Assembly: GCA_021783515.1 (NCBI GenBank)
Contig: JAJXTV010000007.1
Span: 1 to 64,000, forward strand
DNA length: 64,000 nucleotides
Origin: Nitrospirota bacterium
GTDB taxonomy: Bacteria > Nitrospirota > Thermodesulfovibrionia > Thermodesulfovibrionales > UBA6898
Reading direction: 5' to 3'
Shown: piece after piece, positions 24,520 to 33,675 of the stretch
Numbering within the stretch: position 1 is the first letter of the stretch
Layout of the letters: every line of letters begins with the position of its first letter
Notes under the pieces: generated by a model
Databases searched by the model: none
The model's input: only the letters and a program-made list of their open reading frames with translations
What the model was told of the DNA's origin: nothing
Program-made: the position numbers and the translations under genes

Positions 24520-25407
24520 TTATTGAGCCTTCTTTGCCCCCTCGAGAAGTTCCGGATGCATTTCCGCGCCTGTCTCCCTGAGTGCATCCTCGAGGACTGT
24601 CTTTGCACGCTGCTTCGATAGTGTCTCCATCAGCTGACTTCTCACCTTCTCCTTGGCCTCTTCGAAGGGCTCGACTCCGGCTGCCTTCTTCTCCTCGACT
24701 TTTATGATATGAAACCCGAAGTCGGTCTGGATAACGCCGCTCACCTCGCCCGGCTTCAGGGCAAACGCAGCCTCCTCGAAAGGCTCGACCATCCTGCCTC
24801 GTGCGAAAAATCCGAGCTCGCCGCCGTTCGCCTTTGAGCCGGGATCGTCCGAGTATTCTTTTGCGAGTTTGGCAAAATCCTCGCCCGCCTTGATGCGTTT
24901 CAATATGCCTTCGGCCTTTTCCTTCGCCTTGGCCTTCTCTTCTTCGGATGCGGACTTGTCGACCTTGATCAGGATATGCCGCGCCCTCACCATCTCGGGC
25001 TGCTTAAAGGTATCCATATTCGCTTTGTAGTAAGACTCCATGTCCTCGTCAGTAACTGCGACGTTCGAGAGCTCCCGCCTCAACAGCTCCTGTGCCAGTA
25101 TCTCATCGGTATAATAACCGATCTGCTCCCTGATTCTTTCGTCCTTATCGAGCCCTTTTTTGCGGGCGAGATCGGAGAGGGCGATCACCTGAGTCAATCT
25201 CTTGAGCAGGATTTCCCTGTTTTGGAGGCTCTCCCGGAGAAATTTCTGTTTTTCGGGGGGATAGGAACTGATGAAACGCTCGAAATCGGCAACGGTGATC
25301 TTCTTGTCTCCGACCTTCGCAAGCACCTGGTCGCCGCCCGCCTCGGCCCGGCCGAGCCAAAATATCGCGGCCGCAAGAAGTAATACTGCCAGAAAGACTT
25401 TCTTCAT
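24520..25407 (-). CDS. Periplasmic parvulin-type peptidyl-prolyl isomerase
   Basis: 295 residues. A signal peptide ([19 protein letters not shown]) is followed by a SurA/PrsA-like N-terminal helical chaperone region. The rotamase core begins [12 protein letters not shown] near residue 140 and continues through [38 protein letters not shown] and [14 protein letters not shown]. It would assist folding of secreted and outer-membrane proteins. GAGGAG precedes the ATG. It may help the secreted proteins encoded just upstream on the same strand. Confidence 0.92.
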   Translation of the reverse strand: MKKVFLAVLLLAAAIFWLGRAEAGGDQVLAKVGDKKITVADFERFISSYPPEKQKFLRESLQNREILLKRLTQVIALSDLARKKGLDKDERIREQIGYYTDEILAQELLRRELSNVAVTDEDMESYYKANMDTFKQPEMVRARHILIKVDKSASEEEKAKAKEKAEGILKRIKAGEDFAKLAKEYSDDPGSKANGGELGFFARGRMVEPFEEAAFALKPGEVSGVIQTDFGFHIIKVEEKKAAGVEPFEEAKEKVRSQLMETLSKQRAKTVLEDALRETGAEMHPELLEGAKKAQ

Positions 25408-25430
25408 TCTCTTCTCCTCGTTATATAAAA

Positions 25431-25463
25431 ATTGAAAAAAAAGGGGGGAGCAAAAGCTCCCCC
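25431..25463 (-). terminator. Intrinsic terminator of the repeat-domain secreted protein
   Basis: GGGGGAGC/GCTCCCCC stem with a four-base loop, followed on the minus strand by a run of eight T. Confidence 0.9.
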
Positions 25464-25505
25464 TATCCTACACAATCCGCTCGCTTCTTTTAAACAGGGC
25501 CTGCC

Positions 25506-27083
25506 TTAATATCTGCCCCACCCTACTCTGTACGTATTCGTGGCCGTTCCCTTGTTCTTGACCGCGATATAATACTTGCCGGGTAGGGATGTCACCGTGT
25601 TATCGGAGTTCGTCACGCCCTGTTTCAGGATGATCGATTCTCCGTTGGTATTTGCGCCCATTCTCGCCCATGCGAGAGGGGCCGACGCCGGAGTTCTGAG
25701 AGCAAGCGGCGGGCTTACCGTCGCAAAGGCCGAATTCGGCAGATGAATCGCATACCCCCAGCCGTACCGCGCGTATATCGCGAGGAAATCATTATAATAC
25801 GTATCGGCGGAAGAGGATGTCAGCGTCGACGTTCCCTGCACCGTGTAAACGTCGATATCCGTATTCTGGGAAAGAGAGGGGACTACCAGGATAGAGCTCG
25901 TCTCGCCGGCCGGGAGCGTGCAGGTAAAGTACTGCGTGGCGCCGGCAGCAATGGTAAACGTATAGATCGTGGCGCTGTTGTATGAGATATCCTGAGTGAT
26001 CTGCACTTCTCCGGGCACCCCCTGCGGAGTGAATGTGGCCGAGACGTTACAGTTGCTGGTGATCGTCCCCGTAACGTAGGGATTCGATCCCGTCCATGCG
26101 CCGCCGCATCCGTTCACCGAGCTGACATTGTAGCCCACATTAGGTGTAACATTGAACGAAGTCGTCTGGCCGCTGATGACGGTCTGCGGCGAAGACGGAC
26201 TGATCGAACCGCCGGTGCCAGCCGACGGAGTCACCGTATAGGTCGGCACCTGCGTAAAGTTTGCCATCACCGTGCAGTCGCCCGTTATCAGATTCGTCGT
26301 ATAGGTAAAGGCCGATGCCCCACTCGACGGAGAGCCTCCGCACGTTCCCCCCATCACAGCCGTATATCCCGGACTTGGCGTGACGGTGAACGACTTCGTC
26401 TGGCCGCTGGCAACAGTTTGCGGCGTTGACGGGCTGATCGAACCACCTGCGCCGGCCGAAGGAGTCACCGTATAGGTAGTGGACGCAAAGCTCACGCTAA
26501 CCGTGCAAGGGCCACTTATGGCATTAGTCGCATACGTAAATTGAGATGCTCCGCTCGTCGGCGAACCCCCGCACGTTCCGCCCACCGTTGCCGTATATCC
26601 CGCGTTGGGTGAAATTATGATAGCAGCGCTTGTGTTGTGCTTTATCAGTTGGCTGTCACTGACGCTTCCGCCGGCGTTTGCACTTGTGCTTACGAGCCAG
26701 CACGCTATAAAGTTGACGCCGCCGTTATCTGCAACATCGTATACCTGCGTGCCTGTTCCGGGCGCCGGACAGGTCGCGTTCGCACCGTCCTTGATAAATA
26801 AGGCGTCCAATCCAAGCGGCGCTTCAACATTAATGGAAAAAACTGACACACCCGACGGAAATTTGCTTGCCGAAAAAGAATAGCCTGTATTCAGGGGTCC
26901 GTAGTATCTCACATCTGCTAGGGAGAATTCCCCTTTGGGGTGAAGTTGGACCATTAAGCCCGGATCGTCATTAGGGGTCACGCTCCCGCTTATGTCAGCG
27001 CCTGCGACGCTCCAAAAGCTGCCAAGCATGAAGAGCGCGAGCATCGCGACGCGGCCCCAGAAATTCTTTTGCTTTTTTATCAT
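25506..27083 (-). CDS. Secreted protein with Gly/Ser-rich bacterial repeats
   Basis: 525 residues with a signal peptide (about 1-29). The middle (about 130-360) has consecutive repeats of the form YTVTPSAGAGGSISPSTPQ then FTVTPSPGYTAVMGGTCGG, the divergent 'bacterial repeat' (InlB B-repeat/Flg_new-like) unit. Each repeat carries paired Cys that probably form a disulfide. The C-terminal 150 residues look like a pre-peptidase-type beta-sandwich (ADTYYNDFLAIYARYGWGY, SLPGKYYIAVKNKGTATNTY). It is likely exported to the cell surface or medium, possibly by the window's type II system (inference). Function unknown. Confidence 0.8.
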   Translation of the reverse strand: MIKKQKNFWGRVAMLALFMLGSFWSVAGADISGSVTPNDDPGLMVQLHPKGEFSLADVRYYGPLNTGYSFSASKFPSGVSVFSINVEAPLGLDALFIKDGANATCPAPGTGTQVYDVADNGGVNFIACWLVSTSANAGGSVSDSQLIKHNTSAAIIISPNAGYTATVGGTCGGSPTSGASQFTYATNAISGPCTVSVSFASTTYTVTPSAGAGGSISPSTPQTVASGQTKSFTVTPSPGYTAVMGGTCGGSPSSGASAFTYTTNLITGDCTVMANFTQVPTYTVTPSAGTGGSISPSSPQTVISGQTTSFNVTPNVGYNVSSVNGCGGAWTGSNPYVTGTITSNCNVSATFTPQGVPGEVQITQDISYNSATIYTFTIAAGATQYFTCTLPAGETSSILVVPSLSQNTDIDVYTVQGTSTLTSSSADTYYNDFLAIYARYGWGYAIHLPNSAFATVSPPLALRTPASAPLAWARMGANTNGESIILKQGVTNSDNTVTSLPGKYYIAVKNKGTATNTYRVGWGRY

Positions 27084-27475
27084 CGAACACCTCCCGATGT
27101 TATAGTTCTGTCAATAAACATATCTGCATATCTCAAAATATAAGTCGATGTATTATAGCACAATTAGAAGCTCAGCTTAAGTTAAAATTAATTAATAATA
27201 AAAAATATCTAAATATGCCGGAACCAACTTACTCTACTAGAGGATATTAGCAGCATTCACGCCATATAGATGTGAGACAAATCACACTACCAAGCCTGGA
27301 TCCTGCCGGTTATTTTCATAAGGACGCCATCAAAGGAAGGTCGAACAATAGATACCCACGGGCATGCCCGTGGAACTCTAGATAGCGCGTTAGATTTGTT
27401 GGCCGCGAGTTGCCACTCTGCACCATGCAAGCAAGATTGAAGAGGAGAATCGTAACCACATCTACCCAAAATTCG
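27084..27475. other. Intergenic region upstream of the repeat-domain protein
   Basis: 27120-27250 is strongly AT-rich and probably holds the promoter of the 525-residue protein. 27330-27470 is GC-richer and contains CCCACGGGCATGCCCGTGG (about 27357-27375), a strong dyad. No coding frame, tRNA or riboswitch is recognised. Confidence 0.4.
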
Positions 27476-27505
27476 CAAAAAAAAAGGGGGGCTATTAGCC
27501 CCCCC
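27476..27505 (-). terminator. Strong intrinsic terminator
   Basis: GGGGGGCTA and TAGCCCCCC form the stem, followed on the minus strand by nine T. It lies just past the 454-residue secreted protein gene. Confidence 0.92.
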
Positions 27506-27519
27506 TAAAAAGACATTTA

Positions 27520-28884
27520 CTACCTTACGTCTACAGAATACGGCATTGCGAATGCGCCGCTGTTAGCGGTGATCTCGCTGACATCAAGAAGCGTCAGGCC
27601 GAGTGCCGGCCAGCCGTATGCGGTCGAGAAGGCAGGTACAGGATAACCCGTCGCGTGCGCCGGAGTAATGGCGCCGTTAGGGCCAGCCGACAGATCAGGA
27701 TTCAGATCCAGTACGAACCAGCCGAAGTTGTAGGCGGATTCGACAAGAGGAAGAACCTCAACCTGCGTCGTCATGATACCTACGCCCTGCTTGGGCCGTA
27801 TCACGTTGACCTCATAAGGAAGCGAGTCTTCCTGCTGCTGCGGGCAAGGCGAAAATTCGCAGCCCGAGCCGGTGGTCGGCTGTTCAGCATCATTGAAGAA
27901 CTGATAGGTGACCCTGTCATCGCCGAACAGGCCGGTGCACTTGGCATCCGTCAGCGCCTTGGTAGGAAGCGTTACGACGAACTCGGTGGAGGTCACGCCA
28001 CTGAGGTCAAATATCGAATACAGCATATTCTTGGTCAGGATGTAGTTGACGCCATTGATGGTATCCTGGCCGTCGCCAAGGTCGGGATAGGAAGTACCAC
28101 GGCCTGCGGGAACGTTAGCAAGCAGATCGCCGCCTGCGAAATTCGCGATCGCAGTCGCATCGTACGTAAAGGTCGAACCCGTCGGGGCTGCGTTGATGAC
28201 CGCCGCGTTACCGAACAGACTGTTGGTCGGCGCGCCTACGTTGGTGTCGGCATCAGGAACACAGCTTGCCGGCTCGGCTTCGATCGTCCTCTGACCGATG
28301 ATGGTGAAGTAGCCCTCGCGAGTGTTGAGCGCGGTAACGTTGGGGTTGATGTTCTGTCCTCCGTACTTGAACGGAACGCAGCCGCCATTTGCCAGCGCAG
28401 CGGGAATCTTCATAAAGATATCGCTGTGCGGAGTGGGGGTTGCAAGGTCAGACACGAGCGTGTCCGTATCCGGGGAGCAGAGCATCGCGCCGCCATTAGC
28501 ATCGTTGGGGTTCCGCTTGATAACGCCTGTCCACATGTCGTTAGCCGAGAGGCAGATGTCGAAGTCGAGGACTTCAACGCTTCCCGAGCATGCGCCGTTA
28601 ATGTCCGCGGCCTCTTTGAACCTGATCCTGGCCCTGATACCGTTTTTGGAGTCGGTATTGACAACGGTGAAATACGTCACGTTGCCGTCCACATTGTAAT
28701 AGTTGTAAATCAGGGTATCACCCACGCCGGTCGGGGCGATATAGTTGTTCAGCGTCGGCGGAAGGGTGGTTAACCCGGTGTTGTCCGCCAAGCCGCCGAC
28801 AACGGCCGCGCTTGCGATTCCGAATCCGGCCAGGACAAATAAGGCGATCAGAACAGCAAAAATACTTTTTCGTGTAATCAACAT
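27520..28884 (-). CDS. Secreted protein of unknown function, probably abundant
   Basis: 454 residues. The signal peptide is MLITRKSIFAVLIALFVLAGFGIASA; the rest is polar, with no membrane segment and about ten Cys. Recognisable stretches such as YFTVVNTDSKNGIRARIRFK and EVLDFDICLSANDMWTG look like beta-rich surface proteins. A textbook ribosome-binding site (AAAAAGGAGGAATTAG-ATG) and a very strong terminator suggest high expression. I do not recognise the family; surface-layer or pilus-associated roles are only guesses. Confidence 0.75.
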   Translation of the reverse strand: MLITRKSIFAVLIALFVLAGFGIASAAVVGGLADNTGLTTLPPTLNNYIAPTGVGDTLIYNYYNVDGNVTYFTVVNTDSKNGIRARIRFKEAADINGACSGSVEVLDFDICLSANDMWTGVIKRNPNDANGGAMLCSPDTDTLVSDLATPTPHSDIFMKIPAALANGGCVPFKYGGQNINPNVTALNTREGYFTIIGQRTIEAEPASCVPDADTNVGAPTNSLFGNAAVINAAPTGSTFTYDATAIANFAGGDLLANVPAGRGTSYPDLGDGQDTINGVNYILTKNMLYSIFDLSGVTSTEFVVTLPTKALTDAKCTGLFGDDRVTYQFFNDAEQPTTGSGCEFSPCPQQQEDSLPYEVNVIRPKQGVGIMTTQVEVLPLVESAYNFGWFVLDLNPDLSAGPNGAITPAHATGYPVPAFSTAYGWPALGLTLLDVSEITANSGAFAMPYSVDVR

Positions 28885-29043
28885 CTAATTCCTCCTTTTT
28901 CCTTGAATTAATACATTGTTTCTCTCTAAGGAGAGATATTTAATAACATTGCCTGTAAACAAATAAACGCCCTTTGATCCCTCTTGGTATCTCACCTCCT
29001 TATCTTCAGCAAGTTTATAAGTCAGATCCATAATCAGACCTCT

Positions 29044-29481
29044 TTACTTTGCTCCCTTGAACTGCTGCGGGACATGATACCACACGCCATCGACCCGTAT
29101 CCATTTCTCGTCCAGCACCACCTGAGGGGTGATCTCGGCTTTCTTCGCCATCTTCGTCGACATCAACTTGATATCGGTATCGACTTTAATTTGCATCATT
29201 GCCGTTTCGTCCTGCATCTCTATTTTCTCGATTGAGGCATTTTTCCAGTGCACATTGGGCCGGAATCGCCTGATATAGTCGACCATACTGACCGTTTTTC
29301 TGTATAAAGGATACTCAAATTCATACGCCTTGTCAAACTGCTGGTTGCAGATATATCCCCAGTACATGGCTCCCCTTTCCTTCAGCTCCTGTTCCGAGGT
29401 ATTTTTTACAGTCTCTTTTATAGAACATCCGCAAAAAATAATCAAGCAAAAAAATGCCAAACCAGCAACCTTTAACCTCAC
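29044..29481 (-). CDS. Small lipoprotein of unknown function
   Basis: 145 residues from GTG 29481. Lipobox FCGCS near residues 16-20 after a hydrophobic signal segment. The body (GYICNQQFDKAYEFEYP to VLDEKWIRVDGVWYHVP) has the pattern of small NTF2/SnoaL-like lipoprotein domains. TATAAA lies 5 bases before the GTG without a clear Shine-Dalgarno, so it may also be leaderless. No partner can be named. Confidence 0.65.
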   Translation of the reverse strand: MRLKVAGLAFFCLIIFCGCSIKETVKNTSEQELKERGAMYWGYICNQQFDKAYEFEYPLYRKTVSMVDYIRRFRPNVHWKNASIEKIEMQDETAMMQIKVDTDIKLMSTKMAKKAEITPQVVLDEKWIRVDGVWYHVPQQFKGAK

Positions 29482-29931
29482 CGCCTTTTATACCTCTTTC
29501 CCTATCCATTTCACACTCTTGGCAAATCACGTATAAGATATTATCTAGAGTATCGTATGTCAAGCTTTTTTTGCTCTCTTACGGCATTTTTACTATGAGA
29601 ATTTGTTTGCAATTAGCATGCCATTAAACACGCACCTTAATGGCATGCCCTCTGTTGCTTAATCTGTTGATTTTAAACAATAACACGATAAGTCCTCTCT
29701 CCCGGGTGTGTCGCAATACACACAGACTGTGTTTCCTGCTATACACTTTCCGTTCCCTCTGCCCCAAAATGCTCTCCGGGAGCCGTCTCAGCAACAGCCC
29801 TTCCTCCCATAATCAGCAAACATAAAAGATATAATCTTATACCCGCCCGCGCACAAGGCAGGTCATAACCCTGCAAACTCGCAGTTCGCCCGGTCCCGGG
29901 CAAAATCGGGCGGAGGGCCGGCCCGCTCAAT
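29482..29931. other. Intergenic stretch downstream of gspD with a 12-bp inverted repeat
   Basis: 450 bases without a convincing gene. GCATGCCATTAA (29616-29627) and TTAATGGCATGC (29637-29648) are perfect inverted 12-mers around a 9-base spacer, fitting a protein-binding operator or a cruciform. No T tract follows on either strand. The rest is AT-rich then C-rich, with no known RNA motif. Confidence 0.5.
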
Positions 29932-32244
29932 CTATTTGACCGGCATATCCTGAGGCGCCGGAGTCACCCCCGGCCTCTCGTCCTTCAGCGAGCCGTGCGG
30001 CAGCTGGTCCTTCCCGTCGCGCTCCCTGATCAGCCTGTCGATCTCATTGTCCTTCGTCGCCCCTTTATAGCGCCTTATATAGCTCGAAGTGACATCGCCC
30101 GCCTCCTGCTGGGTCCTTATCACGTGGGGCGTAAGGAGGATGATCGTCTCTTTTCTTGTGACGGTATCGGACTTGTTGCCGAAGAGGGCGCCGAGGACAG
30201 GGATCCTGCTGAGAAACGGCAGTCCCGTCGCCCCGTGAGAATTGTCTTCTCTTATCAGGCCGCCGATGATGATCGTTTCGCCGTCCCTGGCCACGAGGTT
30301 CGACGTCGCCTCCGTCTTGTCGATCGCAACCTCTCCAAGCCCGCCGACGGTCACCGTCTGGGAGCTGATCGCTGATATCTCCTGGGAAAGCTCAAGAGAG
30401 ATCAGTCCGCTGTCGTTCACCTGGGGCTTCACCTTGAGAATTATTCCGATATCTTTATATTGGACGGTAGTGGTGCCGTATACCGGGGTATTGCTCGCCG
30501 TTCCCGTTGATGTCCCGGTAATCTGCGCGGTCTGAGAAGTCGCCAGCGGGACCTGCTGCCCTATCTGGATCCTCGCCTCGCGGTTGTCCGATACCAGGAT
30601 GTGCGGCGCGGCGACCACCTTTGCCCTGGAGCTGTCCTCAAGGGCGGTAAGGACCGCACGCACATTCCCTGAGGGGTCCCTGCCTATGAAAGTAAATCCT
30701 TTGGTCGAAGGGGTTTCGGATAGCGCATTGTTAAAAGCATTGCCGGTGAGGTTCACCCCGTTCGTAAAAGGTTTAATCCCTGAAAACCTGACATCGGTAT
30801 TCACCGACCAAGAAAGCCCGTAACTCAGATTGTCGGACAGGGTGATATCGACTATCAGCCCTTCGATCATCACCTGTCTCGGCGGGATATCGATCTTCTG
30901 GATGGTGTCGTATATGAGAGCATAGTCCTCGGGCGTGGCCAGGATGACGACCGAATTCGTCACCTCGTCGGGGATGATCCTCGTAACGTCCGAGACCAGC
31001 GCCTCCCCCGCCTGCATCCCCATCGAGACCTGGGGCTGTGCCGTCGCCTGTCCCGCCGGATGAGGCTGCTGCCCCGGGAGCGTGGCCCTGGCCGGCGCAG
31101 TCGTCTTGGGGGCGGCCGCAGCGGATTTCTGCCCCTGAAATATCTGCTGGAGGAGCGCGGCAACGTCCTTTGCCTTACTGTTCTGGACGGGATAGACGAA
31201 GACCTTCGGTGTCACCTCTTTCAGCTCTTCGCTGTCGAAAACCCTTACAAGCTCGAGCAGCCTCTTGACGTTCGCATCGGTGTCCACGATGATCACATAG
31301 TTGCTCTTCGGCACATCGACAATCGTGGCGTTCTTCGAAAGAAACGGCGTAAGCACCCTCACCATCTCGGAGGACTGTATATATTTCACCTGCACGATCT
31401 GGACAAGGGCCTTCCCGGTGATCTTCACGTCGTCGGGGTTTCTGCCGAGGCCGACGGCAGCCGGCTCTTTCGAAATGTCCGCTATCGGCACTATCCGGTA
31501 TAACCCTCCTTCTTCCACGATCCCGATGCCGTTGAGCCTCAGGATCACCTCCATGAGGGGAAGCACGCGACCCTTCGACACCGGCTCGACCGACCGGAAG
31601 GTCACCCTCCCCTTGACGTTCGCGTCCACGATGTAATTCACCTTGAGCACGTCCCCGAAAATCGTCTGTATCACCGAATAGACGTCGGCATCGTCGAAGT
31701 TGAAGCTCACCTCTCCGCTCCTGGCCGCTTGCGGCCGGGGAGGCGGAGATACGAATGGCTGCGCGGCGGGACGGACGGCCTGCGTGCCGGGCGGCACCGC
31801 ACCGGCGCCGGGAATCGCTGGCGATGAGGGCGCGGCAGGCTGCGCCACCGGCTGTACAGGCTGGGACGCCGCCGGTTGAGCGGTCGAAGGCACAGTGGGC
31901 GCAAAAGGCATCGCCGGCCGCGAGGACGCAGGAAGCTCGGGGGCGGCAGGCGCCGCTGCTGCAGGCTCGGCAGGGACAGAAGGTGCTGCCGGGACTCCGG
32001 AAGCCGGCTCGGGAGTCGCAGTTGCCGGCTGAGCGGCAGGTTCCGACGCCGGAGCAGACGGCTGCGGGGCAGTCTGTTGAGGCCGCGGCCGCCTGGAAGG
32101 ACGCACCGTCCCGGGCTCACCCCCAAAGAAAGCCACCCGATAGGAATGCTCAGGCAATCCTTCAGCAGAGAGATCGCCAAGCCCCCCCAGAAAAAAACAA
32201 AGGGAGATTATGAATATATTTACAGCGATTATTCGGTTGCGCAT
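29932..32244 (-). CDS. gspD: Type II secretion secretin GspD
   Basis: About 770 residues. An N-terminal hydrophobic signal segment is followed by an unusual Pro/Ala/Gln-rich linker (about 55-175). Next come the N0 domain (VSFNFDDADVYSVIQTIFGD), N1-N3 domains with a Gln/Ala-rich insert near 380-410, and the secretin core ending GATGLPFLSRIPVLGALFGN and ETIILLTPHVI. It forms the outer-membrane channel for the machine encoded at 10184-18363 but stands alone here. GAGG precedes ATG 32244; the upstream GTG 32250 is an alternative. It is divergent from a glycosyltransferase gene. Confidence 0.93.
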   Translation of the reverse strand: MRNRIIAVNIFIISLCFFLGGLGDLSAEGLPEHSYRVAFFGGEPGTVRPSRRPRPQQTAPQPSAPASEPAAQPATATPEPASGVPAAPSVPAEPAAAAPAAPELPASSRPAMPFAPTVPSTAQPAASQPVQPVAQPAAPSSPAIPGAGAVPPGTQAVRPAAQPFVSPPPRPQAARSGEVSFNFDDADVYSVIQTIFGDVLKVNYIVDANVKGRVTFRSVEPVSKGRVLPLMEVILRLNGIGIVEEGGLYRIVPIADISKEPAAVGLGRNPDDVKITGKALVQIVQVKYIQSSEMVRVLTPFLSKNATIVDVPKSNYVIIVDTDANVKRLLELVRVFDSEELKEVTPKVFVYPVQNSKAKDVAALLQQIFQGQKSAAAAPKTTAPARATLPGQQPHPAGQATAQPQVSMGMQAGEALVSDVTRIIPDEVTNSVVILATPEDYALIYDTIQKIDIPPRQVMIEGLIVDITLSDNLSYGLSWSVNTDVRFSGIKPFTNGVNLTGNAFNNALSETPSTKGFTFIGRDPSGNVRAVLTALEDSSRAKVVAAPHILVSDNREARIQIGQQVPLATSQTAQITGTSTGTASNTPVYGTTTVQYKDIGIILKVKPQVNDSGLISLELSQEISAISSQTVTVGGLGEVAIDKTEATSNLVARDGETIIIGGLIREDNSHGATGLPFLSRIPVLGALFGNKSDTVTRKETIILLTPHVIRTQQEAGDVTSSYIRRYKGATKDNEIDRLIRERDGKDQLPHGSLKDERPGVTPAPQDMPVK

Positions 32245-32525
32245 CAGCACCTCAATTCAAGCGAGTACAATACAGATTAATGAATTCACCATCCCATGTC
32301 AAGGAACTCGACGCGGCCTCCAAAACAAATCCGCAGCAGCCGGTTGACCCATCCTTACTGCATGCGAAGGGCGAAAGAGGCCTGCCGCAAGGTGTCTGTC
32401 CCCTTAAAGTTCTAAGAATACCAGATGCGCGACCGCGATTTCAAATACACCTCACCCTTCCAACAGGCCTCATCACCGCAAATTCGCGTCTGCATGCCTC
32501 CTTGCGAACCCTTCGTCAACTTAAG

Positions 32526-32531
32526 TATAAT
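32526..32531 (+). promoter_or_regulatory. Promoter of the glycosyltransferase/DUF2304 pair
   Basis: TTGCGA (32502-32507) and TATAAT (32526-32531) are separated by 18 bases, giving a leader of about 50 bases before ATG 32587, which has GGGGAGAG upstream. The remainder of the divergent spacer 32251-32525 shows no recognised element. Confidence 0.5.
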
Positions 32532-32586
32532 GATCGAGAATGGGTTTCCGGCTTTCATACTGTACAGCCGTCCGGGGAGAGAATGC

Positions 32587-33288
32587 ATGACGCCACTGGT
32601 TATCCTGCCCGCCTATAATGAAGAAAGAACCCTACGGGACGTGATCGGAGCGATACGGGAAAACCTGCCGCAGGCGGACATCCTCGTCGTCAACGACGGA
32701 TCGACGGACCAGACGGGGCCCATCGCCTACCGCGAAGGCGCGACGGTGATCAACCATCCGTTTAATCTTGGCTATGGGGCCGCCCTGCAGACGGGTTTCC
32801 GCTTCGCCAAGAAAAGGGACTACGAATACGTGATCACGATGGATGGAGACGGCCAGCATATCCCTTCCACCGCGGCGAGCCTCGTGGCGGCGATGCAGGC
32901 CCACGACGCCGACGTGGTGATCGGGTCGAGGTTTACCGGGACCGGATACAAAATGGGGATACTGAGAAGAACGGGTGTGATGCTCTTTTCCCTGGTCGCA
33001 AAGGCCTACACCGGGATACCCATCACCGATCCCACGTCCGGGTTTCAGCTCTTTCGCCGGCGGGCGTTCTCTTATCTTGCGGAAGGCGATAATTATCCGC
33101 TCGATTACCCGGACGTCAACATCATCATGGCGCTCCACAAGAAAGAGTTCCGCATCGTCGAAGCGCCGGTGACGATGAAAGAAAACCTCTCAGGCAAGTC
33201 GATGCACAGCGGCTTCAGACCGCTCCTGTACGTCCTGAAGATGTTTCTCGCCATTATCATGGTGCTGGTCAGGGGAAGGGGCAGATAG
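32587..33288 (+). CDS. Family 2 glycosyltransferase, dolichyl-phosphate mannose synthase-like
   Basis: 233 residues of the DPM1-like branch. Key motifs: VILPAYNEERTL, ILVVNDGSTDQT, the DGDGQHIP metal-binding (DXD) motif near residue 90, and SGFQLFRRRAF. It would transfer a sugar from a nucleotide to a polyprenyl-phosphate carrier. It is immediately followed by a DUF2304 membrane protein gene, a pairing common in bacterial surface-glycan loci. GGGGAGA before ATG 32587 supports the start. Confidence 0.9.
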   Translation: MTPLVILPAYNEERTLRDVIGAIRENLPQADILVVNDGSTDQTGPIAYREGATVINHPFNLGYGAALQTGFRFAKKRDYEYVITMDGDGQHIPSTAASLVAAMQAHDADVVIGSRFTGTGYKMGILRRTGVMLFSLVAKAYTGIPITDPTSGFQLFRRRAFSYLAEGDNYPLDYPDVNIIMALHKKEFRIVEAPVTMKENLSGKSMHSGFRPLLYVLKMFLAIIMVLVRGRGR

Positions 33289-33675
33289 ATGCCTGCGGCG
33301 ATCAGGATAATGCTGCTCGTCTCCGGACTGGTTCTGTTTGCCATCGTATTTGAGCTGGTCAGGCGGAGGCGCTTCAGGGAAGAGATGTCCATTGCCTGGT
33401 TCGGGGTCGCAATCGTGCTCATGGCAAGCGCGGCCGCCGACAAGATTATCGACCCGTTTGCCCGGGCGCTCCACATAGGGTATCCGCCCGCGCTGGTTTT
33501 CGCCTGGATCATCTTCTGTCTCATCCTCGCGCTGATTTATTTTTCCTCCGTCATCTCCGACCTCAAAGGAAAGATCAAAGAGTTAAGCCAAAAGATAGCG
33601 CTGATGGAGCTCGACCTGGAAAAACAGAAGGATGACAACAGAGATGCGCCCCGATCCGGGGGATCTCAGCGCTGA
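33289..33675 (+). CDS. DUF2304 small membrane protein
   Basis: 128 residues with three predicted membrane helices (about 5-22, 38-52, 68-88) and a basic coiled-coil C-terminus (KIKELSQKIALMELDLEKQK). It matches the DUF2304 pattern, including the EEMSIAWFGVAIVLM segment. It begins one base after the glycosyltransferase stop, so the pair is translationally coupled. The family is often proposed to assist lipid-linked sugar transfer or flipping, but this is unproven. Its 3' end overlaps the convergent TPR gene by 10 bases. Confidence 0.85.
   Translation: MPAAIRIMLLVSGLVLFAIVFELVRRRRFREEMSIAWFGVAIVLMASAAADKIIDPFARALHIGYPPALVFAWIIFCLILALIYFSSVISDLKGKIKELSQKIALMELDLEKQKDDNRDAPRSGGSQR

Noticed and set aside
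28885-29043. A 36-codon leader peptide before the 454-residue protein
   Set aside because: Its GTG start overlaps the Shine-Dalgarno-like GGAGGTG itself, which leaves no spacing for initiation.
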